45,434 nt of DNA from an uncultured Eubacteriales bacterium (GTDB lineage: Bacteria > Bacillota > Clostridia > Oscillospirales > Oscillospiraceae). Made by a program: the position numbers and the translations under genes. The notes under the pieces were generated by a model. It was not told the DNA's origin, did not search any database, and saw nothing but the letters and a program-made list of their open reading frames with translations. The stretch is from contig CABVBV010000002.1 in the NCBI GenBank assembly GCA_902496595.1, positions 1-45,434 of the forward strand, read 5' to 3'. Below are positions 6,474 through 15,778 of the stretch, piece by piece. Each line of letters opens with the position of its first letter. Position 1 is the stretch's first letter.

Positions 6474-8825
6474 ATGGAAAAATATGTGGCCATCACTACA
6501 ACGTTGGCGCGAAAATTTGAAACTGCCATGCGAAAAGGCAGGGTAGTGCTGTTCAGCGCCCCATGCGGTTTCGGAAAGAGCACGGCGGCGAGGGCTCTGC
6601 TCTCGGGCAAGCGGGTGCTGGAGCTTTCGGTGGACGAGCCGGGCTTCAGCCTTCCGAGCCTGGGCGGACGCTGGGATGTCCTGATGATAGACGACCTGCA
6701 GTGGCTCAGAGACACCGAAGAACAGGAGGCGGTCTGCGCCGCGATAAGGGATAATCCGGACAAGAGCTTCGTGCTTATCACGAGGGGCTGCATCCCCTCC
6801 TGGCTCGTGCCGTTCCAGATCGCCGGGGTGCTCACCGTCATAGGCCCCTGGGAGCTCGCGCTCGACAGGGACAGCCTCTGCAAGCTGCTGGCGCAGAACG
6901 AGATCGAGGCAACGGACACCGAGATATCCGCCATGCACATCGAGTCACGCGGCTGCGCCCTGCCGCTGAGCCTGCTTATAAACAGGCTGTCAAGCGGTGA
7001 GAAGTACGGGCCGGACACGACGGACGCGGTCAGGCACGACCTGTTCAGGTACTACGACGAGGCGGTTTTCAACCGGCTGGACACGCAGCTCCAGCTGCTG
7101 CTCAGGGAGCTCGCGCCGTTCGAACCGTTCAATACGGAGCTTGCGAGGATAGTCAGCGGCAGCAACCAGGCCGGAGAGCTGCTGGAACAGCTCCAGGGCG
7201 AGACCTACTGTATGCTTCAGGAGCGGCTGGATTCTTACAGATTCTGGCCTATATTCAGGCGCTACCTCAATTGGAAGCTGGAGCAGAGCTGCGAGCCGGA
7301 GCGGCTGGCGGCGCTCTATCACAGGGGTGCGCTCTACTTCGAGCTGAAGGAGGATTACAAGCGGGCCCTGGAGTATTACAGCAAGAGCGGGGACACGGCC
7401 AAGGTGACGGAACTGCTCACGAGAAACGCGGAGACTCACCCGGGTACAGGTCATTACGACGAAATGGAGCCGTATTATCGGGCCCTGCCGGAGAAGGAGA
7501 TACTGTCGTCCCCCACGCTAATCCAGGCGATGAGTATGCTCTGCGCCATCAGCATGGACTACGAGGGCTCTGAGCGCTGGTACAAAGCGTTGAACGATTT
7601 CGCAACTTCGAGGAGAAGAAACGATACCGCGGCGAGGGAGGCCCGGAGCAGGTTGGCCTGGCTGGATATCGCGCTTCCGCAGCGGAACGTGGAGGGCCTG
7701 CAGGATGCGTTCTCCGCAGCTTTCAAGCTGCTCAGAAAAAAGGAGATAAAGCTGCCGGAGTTTTCCGTCACGAGCTGCCTGCCCAGCCTGATGAACGGAG
7801 GCAAGGACTTCTCGCCCTGGAGCCGTCACGACGATGTGCTCTATTCGACCCTTAAACTACCGGTGGAGTCGGTGCTTGGCCGCGACGGGGTCTGCCTGGC
7901 CGACTGTGCGCTCGCTGAGAGCAAGTTTGAAAAGGGAGAGGACGTCAAGGACAAGGTGCTCTCGCTCATGTCGCGCCTGGAAAATATCCGGCGCGAGGGT
8001 ACCCCGGATATGGAGTTCGCCGTCATTGGCCTGCTCGCCAGGACTCAGCTGGATTCCGGACGGGCTCAGGACGCAAGGCAGACGCTGCTGACGCTCAGGG
8101 AGCGCTTCGAGCAGAGCGGCTACTCCAGGTTCATGCCCAACATCGACGCCATGCTCTGCCGCGTCGATATGTACCTCGGTGATGACACTGAAGTGGATAT
8201 CTGGCTGCGCGAGAAGGCACCGAACGACCCGCAGCAGCTGAAAGTCATGAAGAGATATCAGTATCTTACCCAGGCAATGGCCGAGCTCGCGCTGGGCGAC
8301 AACGAGGCCGCGCTGCTGACCCTCGCCCCGCTGGAGACGTATTTCAGCAAGTGCTCGAGATATCTGGACGGCATACAGCTGCGCTTGCTCAAGGCGATCG
8401 CCGGGTACAGGCTCAAGGACAAGGATTGGCGCAGACTGATACGCGAGGCCCTGGATATTTCCGCGAGCTTCGGCTTTGTGAGACCCGTCACGCAGTTCGG
8501 CGCCGCCGTCCTGCCTATGGTAGAGAGCTGCGGCTGGACGAAGGACGCCGAGCTGCTCGAAAAGCTCCTGAGCGAATTGCGCCGCCAGTCCATAAGCTAC
8601 CCCGACTTTCTGAAGCCCAGGCGGCAGATGAGCGGGCAGCTCTCGGCAACTGAGCGCCAGGTGCTGAGCCTGGTCTGCGCCGACAAGAGCAACGCCGAGA
8701 TAGCGGAGATACTCGGCATCAAACTGGCCACCGTGAAGGTTCACGTCAGCCATATACTCGTGAAGCTGAACGTAAACAGAAGAAGCGAAGCAAAGACAGC
8801 AGCCGAGAAGCTGAGGCTGCTGTGA
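6474..8825 (+). CDS. MalT-like LuxR-family transcriptional regulator (STAND ATPase)
   Basis: A 783-residue regulator with three parts. The N-terminal NTPase has a P-loop at 29-37 (APCGFGKST, Lys35; Ala replaces the first Gly) and a Walker B LMIDDLQW at 70-77. The middle (about 250-700) is helical and repeat-like, with TPR-style pieces such as GALYFELKEDYKRALEYYSK. A C-terminal LuxR helix-turn-helix fills the last 60 residues (LSATERQVLSLV to LNVNRRSEAK). In this MalT/LAL architecture a small inducer triggers ATP-dependent assembly and DNA binding. The inducer and targets are not visible, and the gene stands alone between its promoter and two hairpins. ATG with GGAAGGAG about seven bases upstream. 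Confidence 0.85.
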   Translation: MEKYVAITTTLARKFETAMRKGRVVLFSAPCGFGKSTAARALLSGKRVLELSVDEPGFSLPSLGGRWDVLMIDDLQWLRDTEEQEAVCAAIRDNPDKSFVLITRGCIPSWLVPFQIAGVLTVIGPWELALDRDSLCKLLAQNEIEATDTEISAMHIESRGCALPLSLLINRLSSGEKYGPDTTDAVRHDLFRYYDEAVFNRLDTQLQLLLRELAPFEPFNTELARIVSGSNQAGELLEQLQGETYCMLQERLDSYRFWPIFRRYLNWKLEQSCEPERLAALYHRGALYFELKEDYKRALEYYSKSGDTAKVTELLTRNAETHPGTGHYDEMEPYYRALPEKEILSSPTLIQAMSMLCAISMDYEGSERWYKALNDFATSRRRNDTAAREARSRLAWLDIALPQRNVEGLQDAFSAAFKLLRKKEIKLPEFSVTSCLPSLMNGGKDFSPWSRHDDVLYSTLKLPVESVLGRDGVCLADCALAESKFEKGEDVKDKVLSLMSRLENIRREGTPDMEFAVIGLLARTQLDSGRAQDARQTLLTLRERFEQSGYSRFMPNIDAMLCRVDMYLGDDTEVDIWLREKAPNDPQQLKVMKRYQYLTQAMAELALGDNEAALLTLAPLETYFSKCSRYLDGIQLRLLKAIAGYRLKDKDWRRLIREALDISASFGFVRPVTQFGAAVLPMVESCGWTKDAELLEKLLSELRRQSISYPDFLKPRRQMSGQLSATERQVLSLVCADKSNAEIAEILGIKLATVKVHVSHILVKLNVNRRSEAKTAAEKLRLL

Positions 8826-8864
8826 TCCGCCGCCGGAGCCAGACCGCAAAAATGAGAAGGAACC

Positions 8865-8957
8865 GAGAGCACCGGCCGCAGGTCGGTGCTCTCAGTCTGT
8901 CGAAAAAGCCTCGCAGAGTTTCGCGGCCGCAGCTGCGGAACCCTGCGAGACTTTTTT
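8865..8957 (+). terminator. Two successive terminator hairpins
   Basis: GAGAGCACCG (8865-8874) pairs with CGGTGCTCTC (8884-8893). A longer hairpin has CTCGCAG (8910-8916) pairing with CTGCGAG (8943-8949), an inner GTTTCGC/GCGGAAC stem and then CTTTTTTG. It ends the luxR-type transcript. The AAAAAG before the second stem makes it potentially bidirectional. Confidence 0.8.
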
Positions 8958-9054
8958 GTTGAAAATGGGAGCAAAACCAATATAAACCGCGAATATATGC
9001 TATTTCAAACATTAGTACGATAAAATTGTCATATAAATCGGCATCAATGTCAAA

Positions 9055-9083
9055 TGGATATCGGACGAAAAATACATTATACT
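9055..9083 (+). promoter_or_regulatory. Probable promoter of the PocR-AraC gene
   Basis: TGGATA (9055-9060), a 17-base spacer and TATACT (9078-9083). The -10 is good and the -35 is weak, as is common for activator-dependent promoters. The ribosome site AGGAGG follows at 9112-9117. Confidence 0.5.
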
Positions 9084-9125
9084 AGAATTGAGCAAAAAGT
9101 ATCTGAAAGTGAGGAGGTAAGGAAA

Positions 9126-10118
9126 ATGGCGAGGCGGGAATTTGACCTCAAGTCGTTGCTGGATATCCCCTTGTGGGAGAAGATGCAGGACGAGCTGGCG
9201 AAGCTGACCGGCACGGCGATAATCACGATCGACTTCAAGGGCAACCCGATAACGAAGCACAGCGGCAGGACGGAGTTCTGCAGCGTGATACGCGAGAACC
9301 CTGTGTCGAGGAAGCGCTGCTACCGCTGCGATTCGCTGGCGGGGCTTGAGGCCGTGCGCCTGGGCAGGCCGTATATCTATCTGTGTCATTGCGGGATAGT
9401 GGATGTTGCGGTGCCCGTGCTCGTGGGCGACCGCTATCTGGGCGCAGTCATGTTCGGAGAGGTGCGCATTCCCAAGAACACCGAGGCCGAGGCGAAAGTG
9501 GAGCGGCTCGTGAGCGAGATAAGCTCTTTCCAGGTGGAGAGCGAGAATGTGCGCAGCGACCTTCTTGAGATGTACGAGCGGCTTCCGGAGATGGAGTACG
9601 AGAATATCGTCCAGGTCGCAGACACTATCAACGCAATCGTGAACTATATCATCGACCGGGCCGTGAACCGCGAGAACGAGGTCATGACCTATGAATATCT
9701 GCTGCGCGGTGCAGGGGAGCCCGGTGGCCAGCGCGAGATCCAGGAGCTCCGTATGCCCGAGCCTGAGAAGAAGAGCGCGGAGAAGCCGGTGCCGAAGAGC
9801 AGCCCCGTGTATCCTGCGGTGGAGTATGTGCGGAGCCATATGCAGGAGATGGTGAAGATGGTGGATATGGCCCATCTGTGCCACCTGAGCCTGAGCTATT
9901 TTTCCAGGGTGTTTCACCGGGAGCTGGGCGAGAGCTTCATAAACTGGATGAACCGTCAAAAGGTGGAGGAAGCCAAGCTGCGCCTCCGAACCGGGAACGA
10001 GACGGTGAATCAGATAGCGCTCGAGCTGGGCTATATGGACTCGAGCTACTTTATCAACGTCTTCCGCCGCTTTGAAGGCATCACGCCCCTGGTGTACCGG
10101 CAGTACAGATACAAATAA
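9126..10118 (+). CDS. PocR sensor domain-AraC family transcriptional regulator
   Basis: A 330-residue regulator. Residues about 8-165 form a PocR-type ligand domain starting FDLKSLLDIPLWEKMQDEL, with a cysteine set at 52, 65, 68, 87 and 89 (CYRC and LCHCG) typical of that domain. The C-terminal third (about 230-330) is an AraC/XylS double helix-turn-helix ending DSSYFINVFRRFEGITPLVY. PocR domains are linked to sensing small diols and similar compounds in propanediol and glycerol metabolism (family knowledge). A G1PDH-glycerol kinase pair lies 2.5 kb downstream, so it may respond to glycerol-like compounds; this is inferred. The ATG at 9126 follows AGGAGG; the longer in-frame ATG at 9054 lies upstream of the promoter. 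Confidence 0.85.
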   Translation: MARREFDLKSLLDIPLWEKMQDELAKLTGTAIITIDFKGNPITKHSGRTEFCSVIRENPVSRKRCYRCDSLAGLEAVRLGRPYIYLCHCGIVDVAVPVLVGDRYLGAVMFGEVRIPKNTEAEAKVERLVSEISSFQVESENVRSDLLEMYERLPEMEYENIVQVADTINAIVNYIIDRAVNRENEVMTYEYLLRGAGEPGGQREIQELRMPEPEKKSAEKPVPKSSPVYPAVEYVRSHMQEMVKMVDMAHLCHLSLSYFSRVFHRELGESFINWMNRQKVEEAKLRLRTGNETVNQIALELGYMDSSYFINVFRRFEGITPLVYRQYRYK

Positions 10119-10160
10119 TTGCCATATCGTTCGTTTTGAATATCATGCACAATAATCAAA

Positions 10161-10188
10161 CGCTTGCTTTAGGCAAGTTATTTTTTTA
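10161..10188 (+). terminator. Small rho-independent terminator
   Basis: CTTGC (10163-10167) pairs with GCAAG (10173-10177), followed by TTA and seven T. It closes the PocR-AraC gene. The rest of the gap (10189-10348) is AT-rich and must hold the hydrolase promoter; TATAAA at about 10279 is a weak candidate. Confidence 0.6.
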
Positions 10189-10348
10189 TCTAAAATGCAC
10201 ATCAAATACATCCAATCAGACAAGATTGTCCTATATTAATGCCGTAAATGACGATAATTTTGCATATTTACTTCAGTGGTATAAAGAATTAACATGAAAC
10301 CACATAAAGGGAGAGAAGTTTGCCGACAAGATAAAATGAGGAGAAAGG

Positions 10349-12472
10349 ATGGAGAAAATGAAGAAAGAGAAGATGTTTTCGCTGAAAACGACAAAAGGCT
10401 GTATACGGCTGTTTGCATTGTTTTTATGTCTTGTTTTGCTGTTCAGCTGTGTCGCGAGGCTCTTGTCATCCAGCGGAGGAAAAGTCAAGATCACCGAAGT
10501 AAGCATTGATTCACGAGGCGCGACAATAAATGGAGATCTCTATTATCCGGCAGGAACGTCGGATGAGGACAGCCTGCCGGCTATTGTCGTTGCTCACGGC
10601 GGCGGCGTTGAGCTGGGCGTAATGCGCGGAACTGCCGAAGAGCTGGCACGCCGTGGCTTTGTGGTGTTGAATATCAACGCATATGGTGTTTCCATGAGTG
10701 AGTCGCCGGTGAATGACGACGGCGGACAAGGTGAGGACGGTTTCAATAACCAGCTCACTCCCAGCGGCGTTTACGATGCGGTATCTTACCTGCGCACTCT
10801 CAAATTTGTAGACCAGGAAAGGATCGGCCTGACGGGACACTCGATGGGTTCAAGGCGTACCGCCTACGCCTGCATGATCGATTGCGGTTACTACAGCCTC
10901 AACGACCTCAAGATCAACATACTCTACGACACCTTCGGCCAGACGTTTACAGAGGATGAGATAAATGAAGATGCCGACGCTCTTGCCGAGGCCAGGCTGA
11001 ACGCGGATCAGCTTCAGTATTACAACGCGCTCAAAGCGGAGACTGAGGAATACTACAACACTCGTGTCAAGGCCCTTTGCCTCATGGGCAGCGATGCAAA
11101 CCTGATAGGCGTACAGCAGACCGTGACGGTCGGCGGGTTCGAGGTACTGAGAAATTGTCAGGTGAACATCGGTATTGTCGATGGACAGTATGACTACAGC
11201 TACAGGGACTATAACACCAGAGACACGACAAAGGAAGCGTGGCATACCGGAACAGAAGATATTCAAACAGAGACCTGGTATGTCCTGGATGATGTAAATG
11301 CAACGAGCACGATACTCGGCAGCATGAGCGAGGTCTCTGCAATTGACAACGAGGAGTTCCAGACCGCAGTTGAGAGCCGTACCCTGAGGAGCTTCCAGAT
11401 TAACACCGAGACACACTCCAAAAACTTCTTTTCTACTGCGACCACATCTGACGTAGTAAAGTTCTTTGAGCAAACTCTTGGATATAACAACGGAGAGCTG
11501 GGCGCTGCCGATGCGAATCCGATTGATGCGGAAAGCTCGGTGTTCATGTGGCGTGAAGTGTTCAACTTCCTTGCCATGCTGTCCATGATCGGTATGCTGT
11601 TCCCGCTTGCTGCAATCATAATGACGAGCAAATTCTTCAAGCCCTGCATTGCTGCGGTGCGTGAGAGACCTGCAAAGCCGTTCAACAAAAAGAAGTACTG
11701 GCTCTTTGCCCTGCTCAGCATAGCGATAGAATTTATAGCTATCCACCTTGCTAACGGCGTATTTGTTCCTGGCCTGCCGTCTCTTGACTTCCTGCCCTTC
11801 TTCCCGAGCTGGTGGCTGATATTTATCTTTATTGCCATTCTCGCAGTCGGCTCGGCGCTCATGCTCCTTCTGTTCCGTTACCTTGATAAGAAGGAGAACT
11901 CGTTTGGCAGCTTAAACGTCAAGATGAAATTCGTCAATATCATGAAGACCGTCCTGCTGTCGGCGATACTGCTGACTGCCGCGTACATGACTCTCGTTGT
12001 TATCATTGACCTGTTCAATGAGGACTTCCGTATGTGGATGGCGGTATTCACCGAGATGAAGACGGAGTACTGGGGCTACATCTGGAGATACACGATTTGT
12101 ATGCTGCCTTGCTTCCTGCTGATCGGTGCAAGCACGAATTATTCGATCAGAACAGATATTGCAGAGTGGAAAGACACCCTTGTTACAGTCGTCGTAAACT
12201 CTGCCGGCGTGTACCTCTGCTGCCTTGTCAACTACCTGATGCTCGTAGGTGCGGACAACCTCTGGAGCTCCTTCATTTCCACCTACGGAATGCTCGTAGT
12301 CGTTCCCATCACTGTTTACATCACGAGGAAAATGTACAAGCTCACAAACAGCATTTGGCTCGGAGCTCTCACAAATTCCTTCCTCGTCAGCTGGTGCATA
12401 TGCTCGGCAGCCGGTCTAAATTGCAACGTGTATAACGCTCAGACCTGGTTCAGCACATTCTTCAACGTGTAA
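10349..12472 (+). CDS. Membrane alpha/beta hydrolase with C-terminal multi-span domain
   Basis: A 707-residue protein with an unusual build. A membrane anchor (about residues 19-40) is followed by an extracytoplasmic alpha/beta-hydrolase domain (about 50-380) with an HGGG oxyanion motif (83-86) and the nucleophile elbow GHSMGS (Ser165). The C-terminal 300 residues hold about seven hydrophobic segments. Fused hydrolase and multi-pass domains are uncommon, and the substrate (ester, peptide or lipid) cannot be told. The catalytic Asp and His are not assigned with confidence. The gene and its flanks are visibly AT-richer than neighbours, suggesting acquisition. AGGAG lies five bases before the ATG. 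Confidence 0.75.
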   Translation: MEKMKKEKMFSLKTTKGCIRLFALFLCLVLLFSCVARLLSSSGGKVKITEVSIDSRGATINGDLYYPAGTSDEDSLPAIVVAHGGGVELGVMRGTAEELARRGFVVLNINAYGVSMSESPVNDDGGQGEDGFNNQLTPSGVYDAVSYLRTLKFVDQERIGLTGHSMGSRRTAYACMIDCGYYSLNDLKINILYDTFGQTFTEDEINEDADALAEARLNADQLQYYNALKAETEEYYNTRVKALCLMGSDANLIGVQQTVTVGGFEVLRNCQVNIGIVDGQYDYSYRDYNTRDTTKEAWHTGTEDIQTETWYVLDDVNATSTILGSMSEVSAIDNEEFQTAVESRTLRSFQINTETHSKNFFSTATTSDVVKFFEQTLGYNNGELGAADANPIDAESSVFMWREVFNFLAMLSMIGMLFPLAAIIMTSKFFKPCIAAVRERPAKPFNKKKYWLFALLSIAIEFIAIHLANGVFVPGLPSLDFLPFFPSWWLIFIFIAILAVGSALMLLLFRYLDKKENSFGSLNVKMKFVNIMKTVLLSAILLTAAYMTLVVIIDLFNEDFRMWMAVFTEMKTEYWGYIWRYTICMLPCFLLIGASTNYSIRTDIAEWKDTLVTVVVNSAGVYLCCLVNYLMLVGADNLWSSFISTYGMLVVVPITVYITRKMYKLTNSIWLGALTNSFLVSWCICSAAGLNCNVYNAQTWFSTFFNV

Positions 12473-12506
12473 TAGTAAATAACAAAACGAAAAGTAAAAC
12501 GAAGAT

Positions 12507-12543
12507 GGGAGCCGCGGCTTTTGCGGCGGCTCCCTGATATAAT
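12507..12543 (+). promoter_or_regulatory. Hairpin overlapping an extended -10 promoter
   Basis: GGGAGCCGC (12507-12515) pairs with GCGGCTCCC (12526-12534) at the end of the hydrolase gene. Directly after it TGATATAAT (12535-12543) is a perfect extended -10, 31 bases before the G1PDH start. There is no -35 match and only a distant T-run, so the hairpin could end the hydrolase transcript while the promoter starts the next one. Confidence 0.6.
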
Positions 12544-12573
12544 ACTCTTTTTTGAGGGAATACGGAGAAAACT

Positions 12574-13812
12574 ATGATACTTGACACCTCAAAATACGTC
12601 GGCCCATGCGTGTGCGGGAGGGTGCATGAACTGCGGACTAAGCTGGTGGTATGCGAGAGAGGGGCGCTGCGGGACTTCGATGCGTATATGTCCCGCTGCG
12701 GACTGGATGGCTTCCGCATAGTCATCTACGACACCAACACCTTCGGACTCCCGACCCTGACGCATCCGGACGCCGATCAGGAGATCGTCCTCAATGCCGA
12801 CGGCCTGCACAGCGAAAAGGGCCTCATTGAAGACATGATGACCCGTTTCTCAAGGAAGCCGGACTACATCGTCGCCGTCGGCGGCGGCACCATCATGGAC
12901 TTCGGCCGATACAGCGCCTTCAAGCTCGGCGTCCCCTTCGTAGCGGTGCCGACCCTCGTCAGCTCGGACGGATTTACGGCCAACATCTGCTCCATCATCA
13001 TAGACGGCCAGAAAAAGTCCATTCCCATGCTCGCGCCCGACGCCGTGGTCTGCGACCTGGACGTGGTATCGGGTGCGCCGATGTTCCTCACCATTTCCGG
13101 AGTTCAGGACATTCTGTCGAAATACATATCTCTGGCCGACTGGAAGATAGCGAACCTCGTGACCGGGGAATACTTCTGCCCCATGGTTTACAGCATGGCC
13201 GAGGAGGCCCTGGGCATCATGGCCGCCTGTGCTGAGGAGCTCAGAAAGGGCCTGCCGCCCGACCACGAGAAAATGGCATACGCCCAGATGCTCTCCGGCC
13301 TGACGATGCAGATACTCTCTCATTCCCGCGCCGCTTCCGGAGCGGAACACCTCATAGCCCACCTCGTGGAGATGAAGCCAAGGGGCTTTGAAAACGCACA
13401 CGGCCTGCACGGAGAGTGTGTCGGCGTCGGCACCGTGATGTGCGCCGAGGAGTATCACCGGCTCGCAAAGATGGAAAAGCTCGCGACCAGGCCCTTCGAG
13501 CCCTTGCCGGAAGCCTGGCTCAGAGAGCGTTTCGGCCCCATGACGGAGGGCCTGCTGCTCGAAAACGAGCACGATGTGCTGGAGACGGTGGACGAGGCCG
13601 GGTTCAGGAACTGCTGGCCGGAAATAAGGGCCGTAATCGCCTCCATACCGGAGGCGGACGAGCTCCGTGAACTGTATCGGAGCCTCGGCGCAAAGTACCG
13701 TCTATCCGACCTCGGCGTCGACGAGGGCCTCGGCAGCGAGGCGCTGAAAATGTCCGCCGCTATCAGGAACCGCCTGACGCTCTGCCGCCTCGAGCGGATG
13801 ATTGTGGAGTGA
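12574..13812 (+). CDS. sn-glycerol-1-phosphate dehydrogenase family protein (AraM/EgsA-like)
   Basis: A 412-residue member of the iron/zinc alcohol-dehydrogenase fold, closest in motifs to glycerol-1-phosphate dehydrogenase. It has GGGTIMD (103-109, NAD(P) binding), SSDG (130-133) and metal ligands Asp179 (SGVQD), His259 (SGAEH) and His279 (GLHGE). In archaea and in Bacillus AraM the enzyme reduces dihydroxyacetone phosphate to sn-glycerol-1-phosphate. Here it is four bases from glycerol kinase, which makes the opposite isomer, sn-glycerol-3-phosphate. It may supply G1P for a prenylglyceryl lipid, or it may have shifted to oxidise the kinase product; context favours a glycerol pathway. Confidence 0.8.
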   Translation: MILDTSKYVGPCVCGRVHELRTKLVVCERGALRDFDAYMSRCGLDGFRIVIYDTNTFGLPTLTHPDADQEIVLNADGLHSEKGLIEDMMTRFSRKPDYIVAVGGGTIMDFGRYSAFKLGVPFVAVPTLVSSDGFTANICSIIIDGQKKSIPMLAPDAVVCDLDVVSGAPMFLTISGVQDILSKYISLADWKIANLVTGEYFCPMVYSMAEEALGIMAACAEELRKGLPPDHEKMAYAQMLSGLTMQILSHSRAASGAEHLIAHLVEMKPRGFENAHGLHGECVGVGTVMCAEEYHRLAKMEKLATRPFEPLPEAWLRERFGPMTEGLLLENEHDVLETVDEAGFRNCWPEIRAVIASIPEADELRELYRSLGAKYRLSDLGVDEGLGSEALKMSAAIRNRLTLCRLERMIVE

Positions 13813-13816
13813 ACCT

Positions 13817-15298
13817 ATGAAATACATAATGGCACTTGACCAGGGCACGACCAGCAGCCGCTGCATACTCTTCGACTACAACGGCTGCGCGGCTGCCAGC
13901 GCACAGAAAGAATTCAGGCAGTATTTCCCGAAGCCCGGTTGGGTCGAGCACGACGCGGATGAGATATGGCAGACGACCCTTGAAGTCTCCAGGCAGGCGA
14001 TGGAGGCGGCGGGCGCTGCGGCTTCGGACATAGCGGCGATAGGGATCACGAACCAGCGGGAGACGACCGTTATCTGGGACAAAAAGACCGGGGAACCGGT
14101 GGCAAAGGCGATAGTCTGGCAATGCCGCCGCACCTCGCAGATAGTGGACGCCCTGGCCTCAAAGGGCTTCGGCGGCATGATAAGGGAAAAGACCGGCCTG
14201 CTGCCGGACGCATATTTTTCAGCATCCAAGATAAAGTGGCTGCTCGACACAGTGCCGGAAGCAAGAGAGAGGGCAGAGGCAGGAGAGCTGCTCTTCGGTA
14301 CGATAGACACCTGGCTCATCTGGAAACTGACGGGCGGGCGCGTCCATGTGACAGACTACACCAACGCGAGCCGGACGATGCTGTACAACATAAAGGAGCT
14401 GCACTGGGATGCGGAGCTGCTGGAGCTTCTGGGCATACCCGAGTGCATACTCCCCGAGGTGAAGCCGTCCAGCTGCGTTTACGGATACACCGAGCCCGGC
14501 CTCTACGGGGCTTCGATACCGATAGCCGGGGCGGCCGGGGATCAGCAGTGCGCACTCTTCGGCCAGTGCTGCTTCCTCCCGGGCGAGATGAAGAACACCT
14601 ACGGCACGGGCTGTTTCCTGCTCATGAACACCGGCAGAGACATGGTCTTGAGCGAGAACGGGCTTGTCACCAGCATAGCCGTAGGATTTGAAGACCATGT
14701 GGAATACGCGCTGGAGGGCAGTATATTCACCGCCGGAGCCGCAGTGCAGTGGCTTCGGGACGAGATGGGCCTGCTCGGCACGGCGGCGGAGAGCGAGAGC
14801 ATAGCCCTGTCTGTGCCGGACACCGCCGGAGCCTATGTGGTGCCGGCGTTTACGGGCCTGGGCGCACCGTACTGGAGCCAGAGGGCCAGAGGGGTGGTGA
14901 CCGGCCTGACCAGAGGATTTTCGAGCGCCCACCTCGTCAGGGCCACGTTGGAATCTCTGGCCTATCAGACCGTGGATATCGTGCGGGCCATGGAACGGGA
15001 CGCGGGCATGAAGATAACTTCGCTGCGCGTGGACGGCGGCGCGAGCGCCAACAATTTCCTGATGCAGTTCCAGGCCGACGTGTTGAACGCGGATGTGATA
15101 CGGCCCGAGTGCATTGAGACCACGGCCCTGGGCGCGGCGTACCTGGCCGGCCTCGCCGTGGGGGTCTGGCCGAACACCGATGATATACGCTGCACAAGGG
15201 CTTCGGACAAGATTTTCAACAGCACTATGACAAATTCAAGGCGCTCCGAGCTCCTTGACGGCTGGAGACACGCCGTGAGCTGTGCGCTCCTGGGCTAA
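13817..15298 (+). CDS. glpK: Glycerol kinase
   Basis: A 493-residue FGGY-family kinase that phosphorylates glycerol with ATP to sn-glycerol-3-phosphate in the cytoplasm. It begins MKYIMALDQGTTSSRCILFD (the ATP loop) and has GITNQRETTVIWDKKTG, DTWLIWKLTGG, DYTNASRTMLYNI, GDQQCALFGQ and GTGCFLLMNTG, all close to bacterial GlpK. The ATG at 13817 has TGGAG seven bases upstream; a longer in-frame ATG at 13802 overlaps the end of the upstream gene and lacks this fit. The gap to the G1PDH gene is four bases. No glpF or glpD/A is present, so the usual oxidative step is missing unless the G1PDH-like enzyme provides it. Confidence 0.95.
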   Translation: MKYIMALDQGTTSSRCILFDYNGCAAASAQKEFRQYFPKPGWVEHDADEIWQTTLEVSRQAMEAAGAAASDIAAIGITNQRETTVIWDKKTGEPVAKAIVWQCRRTSQIVDALASKGFGGMIREKTGLLPDAYFSASKIKWLLDTVPEARERAEAGELLFGTIDTWLIWKLTGGRVHVTDYTNASRTMLYNIKELHWDAELLELLGIPECILPEVKPSSCVYGYTEPGLYGASIPIAGAAGDQQCALFGQCCFLPGEMKNTYGTGCFLLMNTGRDMVLSENGLVTSIAVGFEDHVEYALEGSIFTAGAAVQWLRDEMGLLGTAAESESIALSVPDTAGAYVVPAFTGLGAPYWSQRARGVVTGLTRGFSSAHLVRATLESLAYQTVDIVRAMERDAGMKITSLRVDGGASANNFLMQFQADVLNADVIRPECIETTALGAAYLAGLAVGVWPNTDDIRCTRASDKIFNSTMTNSRRSELLDGWRHAVSCALLG

Positions 15299-15303
15299 AC
15301 AGA

Positions 15304-15342
15304 AGACTGCGCCCCCGCGTATATCGTGCGGGGGCGCAGTCT
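15304..15342. terminator. Shared hairpin between convergent genes
   Basis: AGACTGCGCCCCCGC (15304-15318) pairs perfectly with its complement (15328-15342), a 15-bp stem around nine bases. There is no T-run on either side. It lies just between the glpK and CBS-protein stops and probably ends or stabilises both transcripts. Confidence 0.75.
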
Positions 15343-15346
15343 GTCG

Positions 15347-15754
15347 TCAAAGGAGGCCGGCGGCTTGGGAGAGGTATTCTATGACGGACTTACGGGTAAG
15401 TATGCCGCAGAGAGTGCCTCTGCCGTCTATGATGGGAACAAAGTTCTGATTCAGTATCGCGGAGACGACCTCCTCCGGCGATGCATCTATCGAAAGCGGA
15501 GGGCAGAAGTCCCTGCGGAGTATGCTCTTTATCCTGTACTGCTCCTGCGCTTTCCAGTCCGTTGTGCCCGTCTTCACCAGATGCCTCAAAAAGTCGCCCT
15601 CAGTAACGCTGCCGATGTACTGCTCTCTGTCGTTCAAAACGGGGATGGCGGTGTAGCCGTGTATGGTGAACCGCTCCAGCCCCTGCCTTATCGTGTCATT
15701 CTCATGCAGAAACGCCGTGGAGACCTTGGGTATCATGAGTTTGGCAATGTTCAT
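15347..15754 (-). CDS. CBS-domain pair protein
   Basis: A 135-residue protein made of two CBS domains and nothing else. The first is about residues 1-62 (AKLMIPKVSTAFLHENDTI, HGYTAIPVLN, YIGSVTEGDFL) and the second about 75-133 (PLSIDASPEEVVSAILNQN, FVPIIDGRGTLCGILTRKSV). Such stand-alone pairs bind adenine nucleotides or c-di-AMP and act on partner proteins; Bacillus DarB is a similar small example. The ligand and partner here are unknown. GGAGG lies six bases before the ATG. The stop is 24 bases after a strong convergent hairpin partner gene, glpK. Confidence 0.8.
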   Translation of the reverse strand: MNIAKLMIPKVSTAFLHENDTIRQGLERFTIHGYTAIPVLNDREQYIGSVTEGDFLRHLVKTGTTDWKAQEQYRIKSILRRDFCPPLSIDASPEEVVSAILNQNFVPIIDGRGTLCGILTRKSVIEYLSQAAGLL

Positions 15755-15778
15755 GTCTAACCTCCATTGGAATTAATA

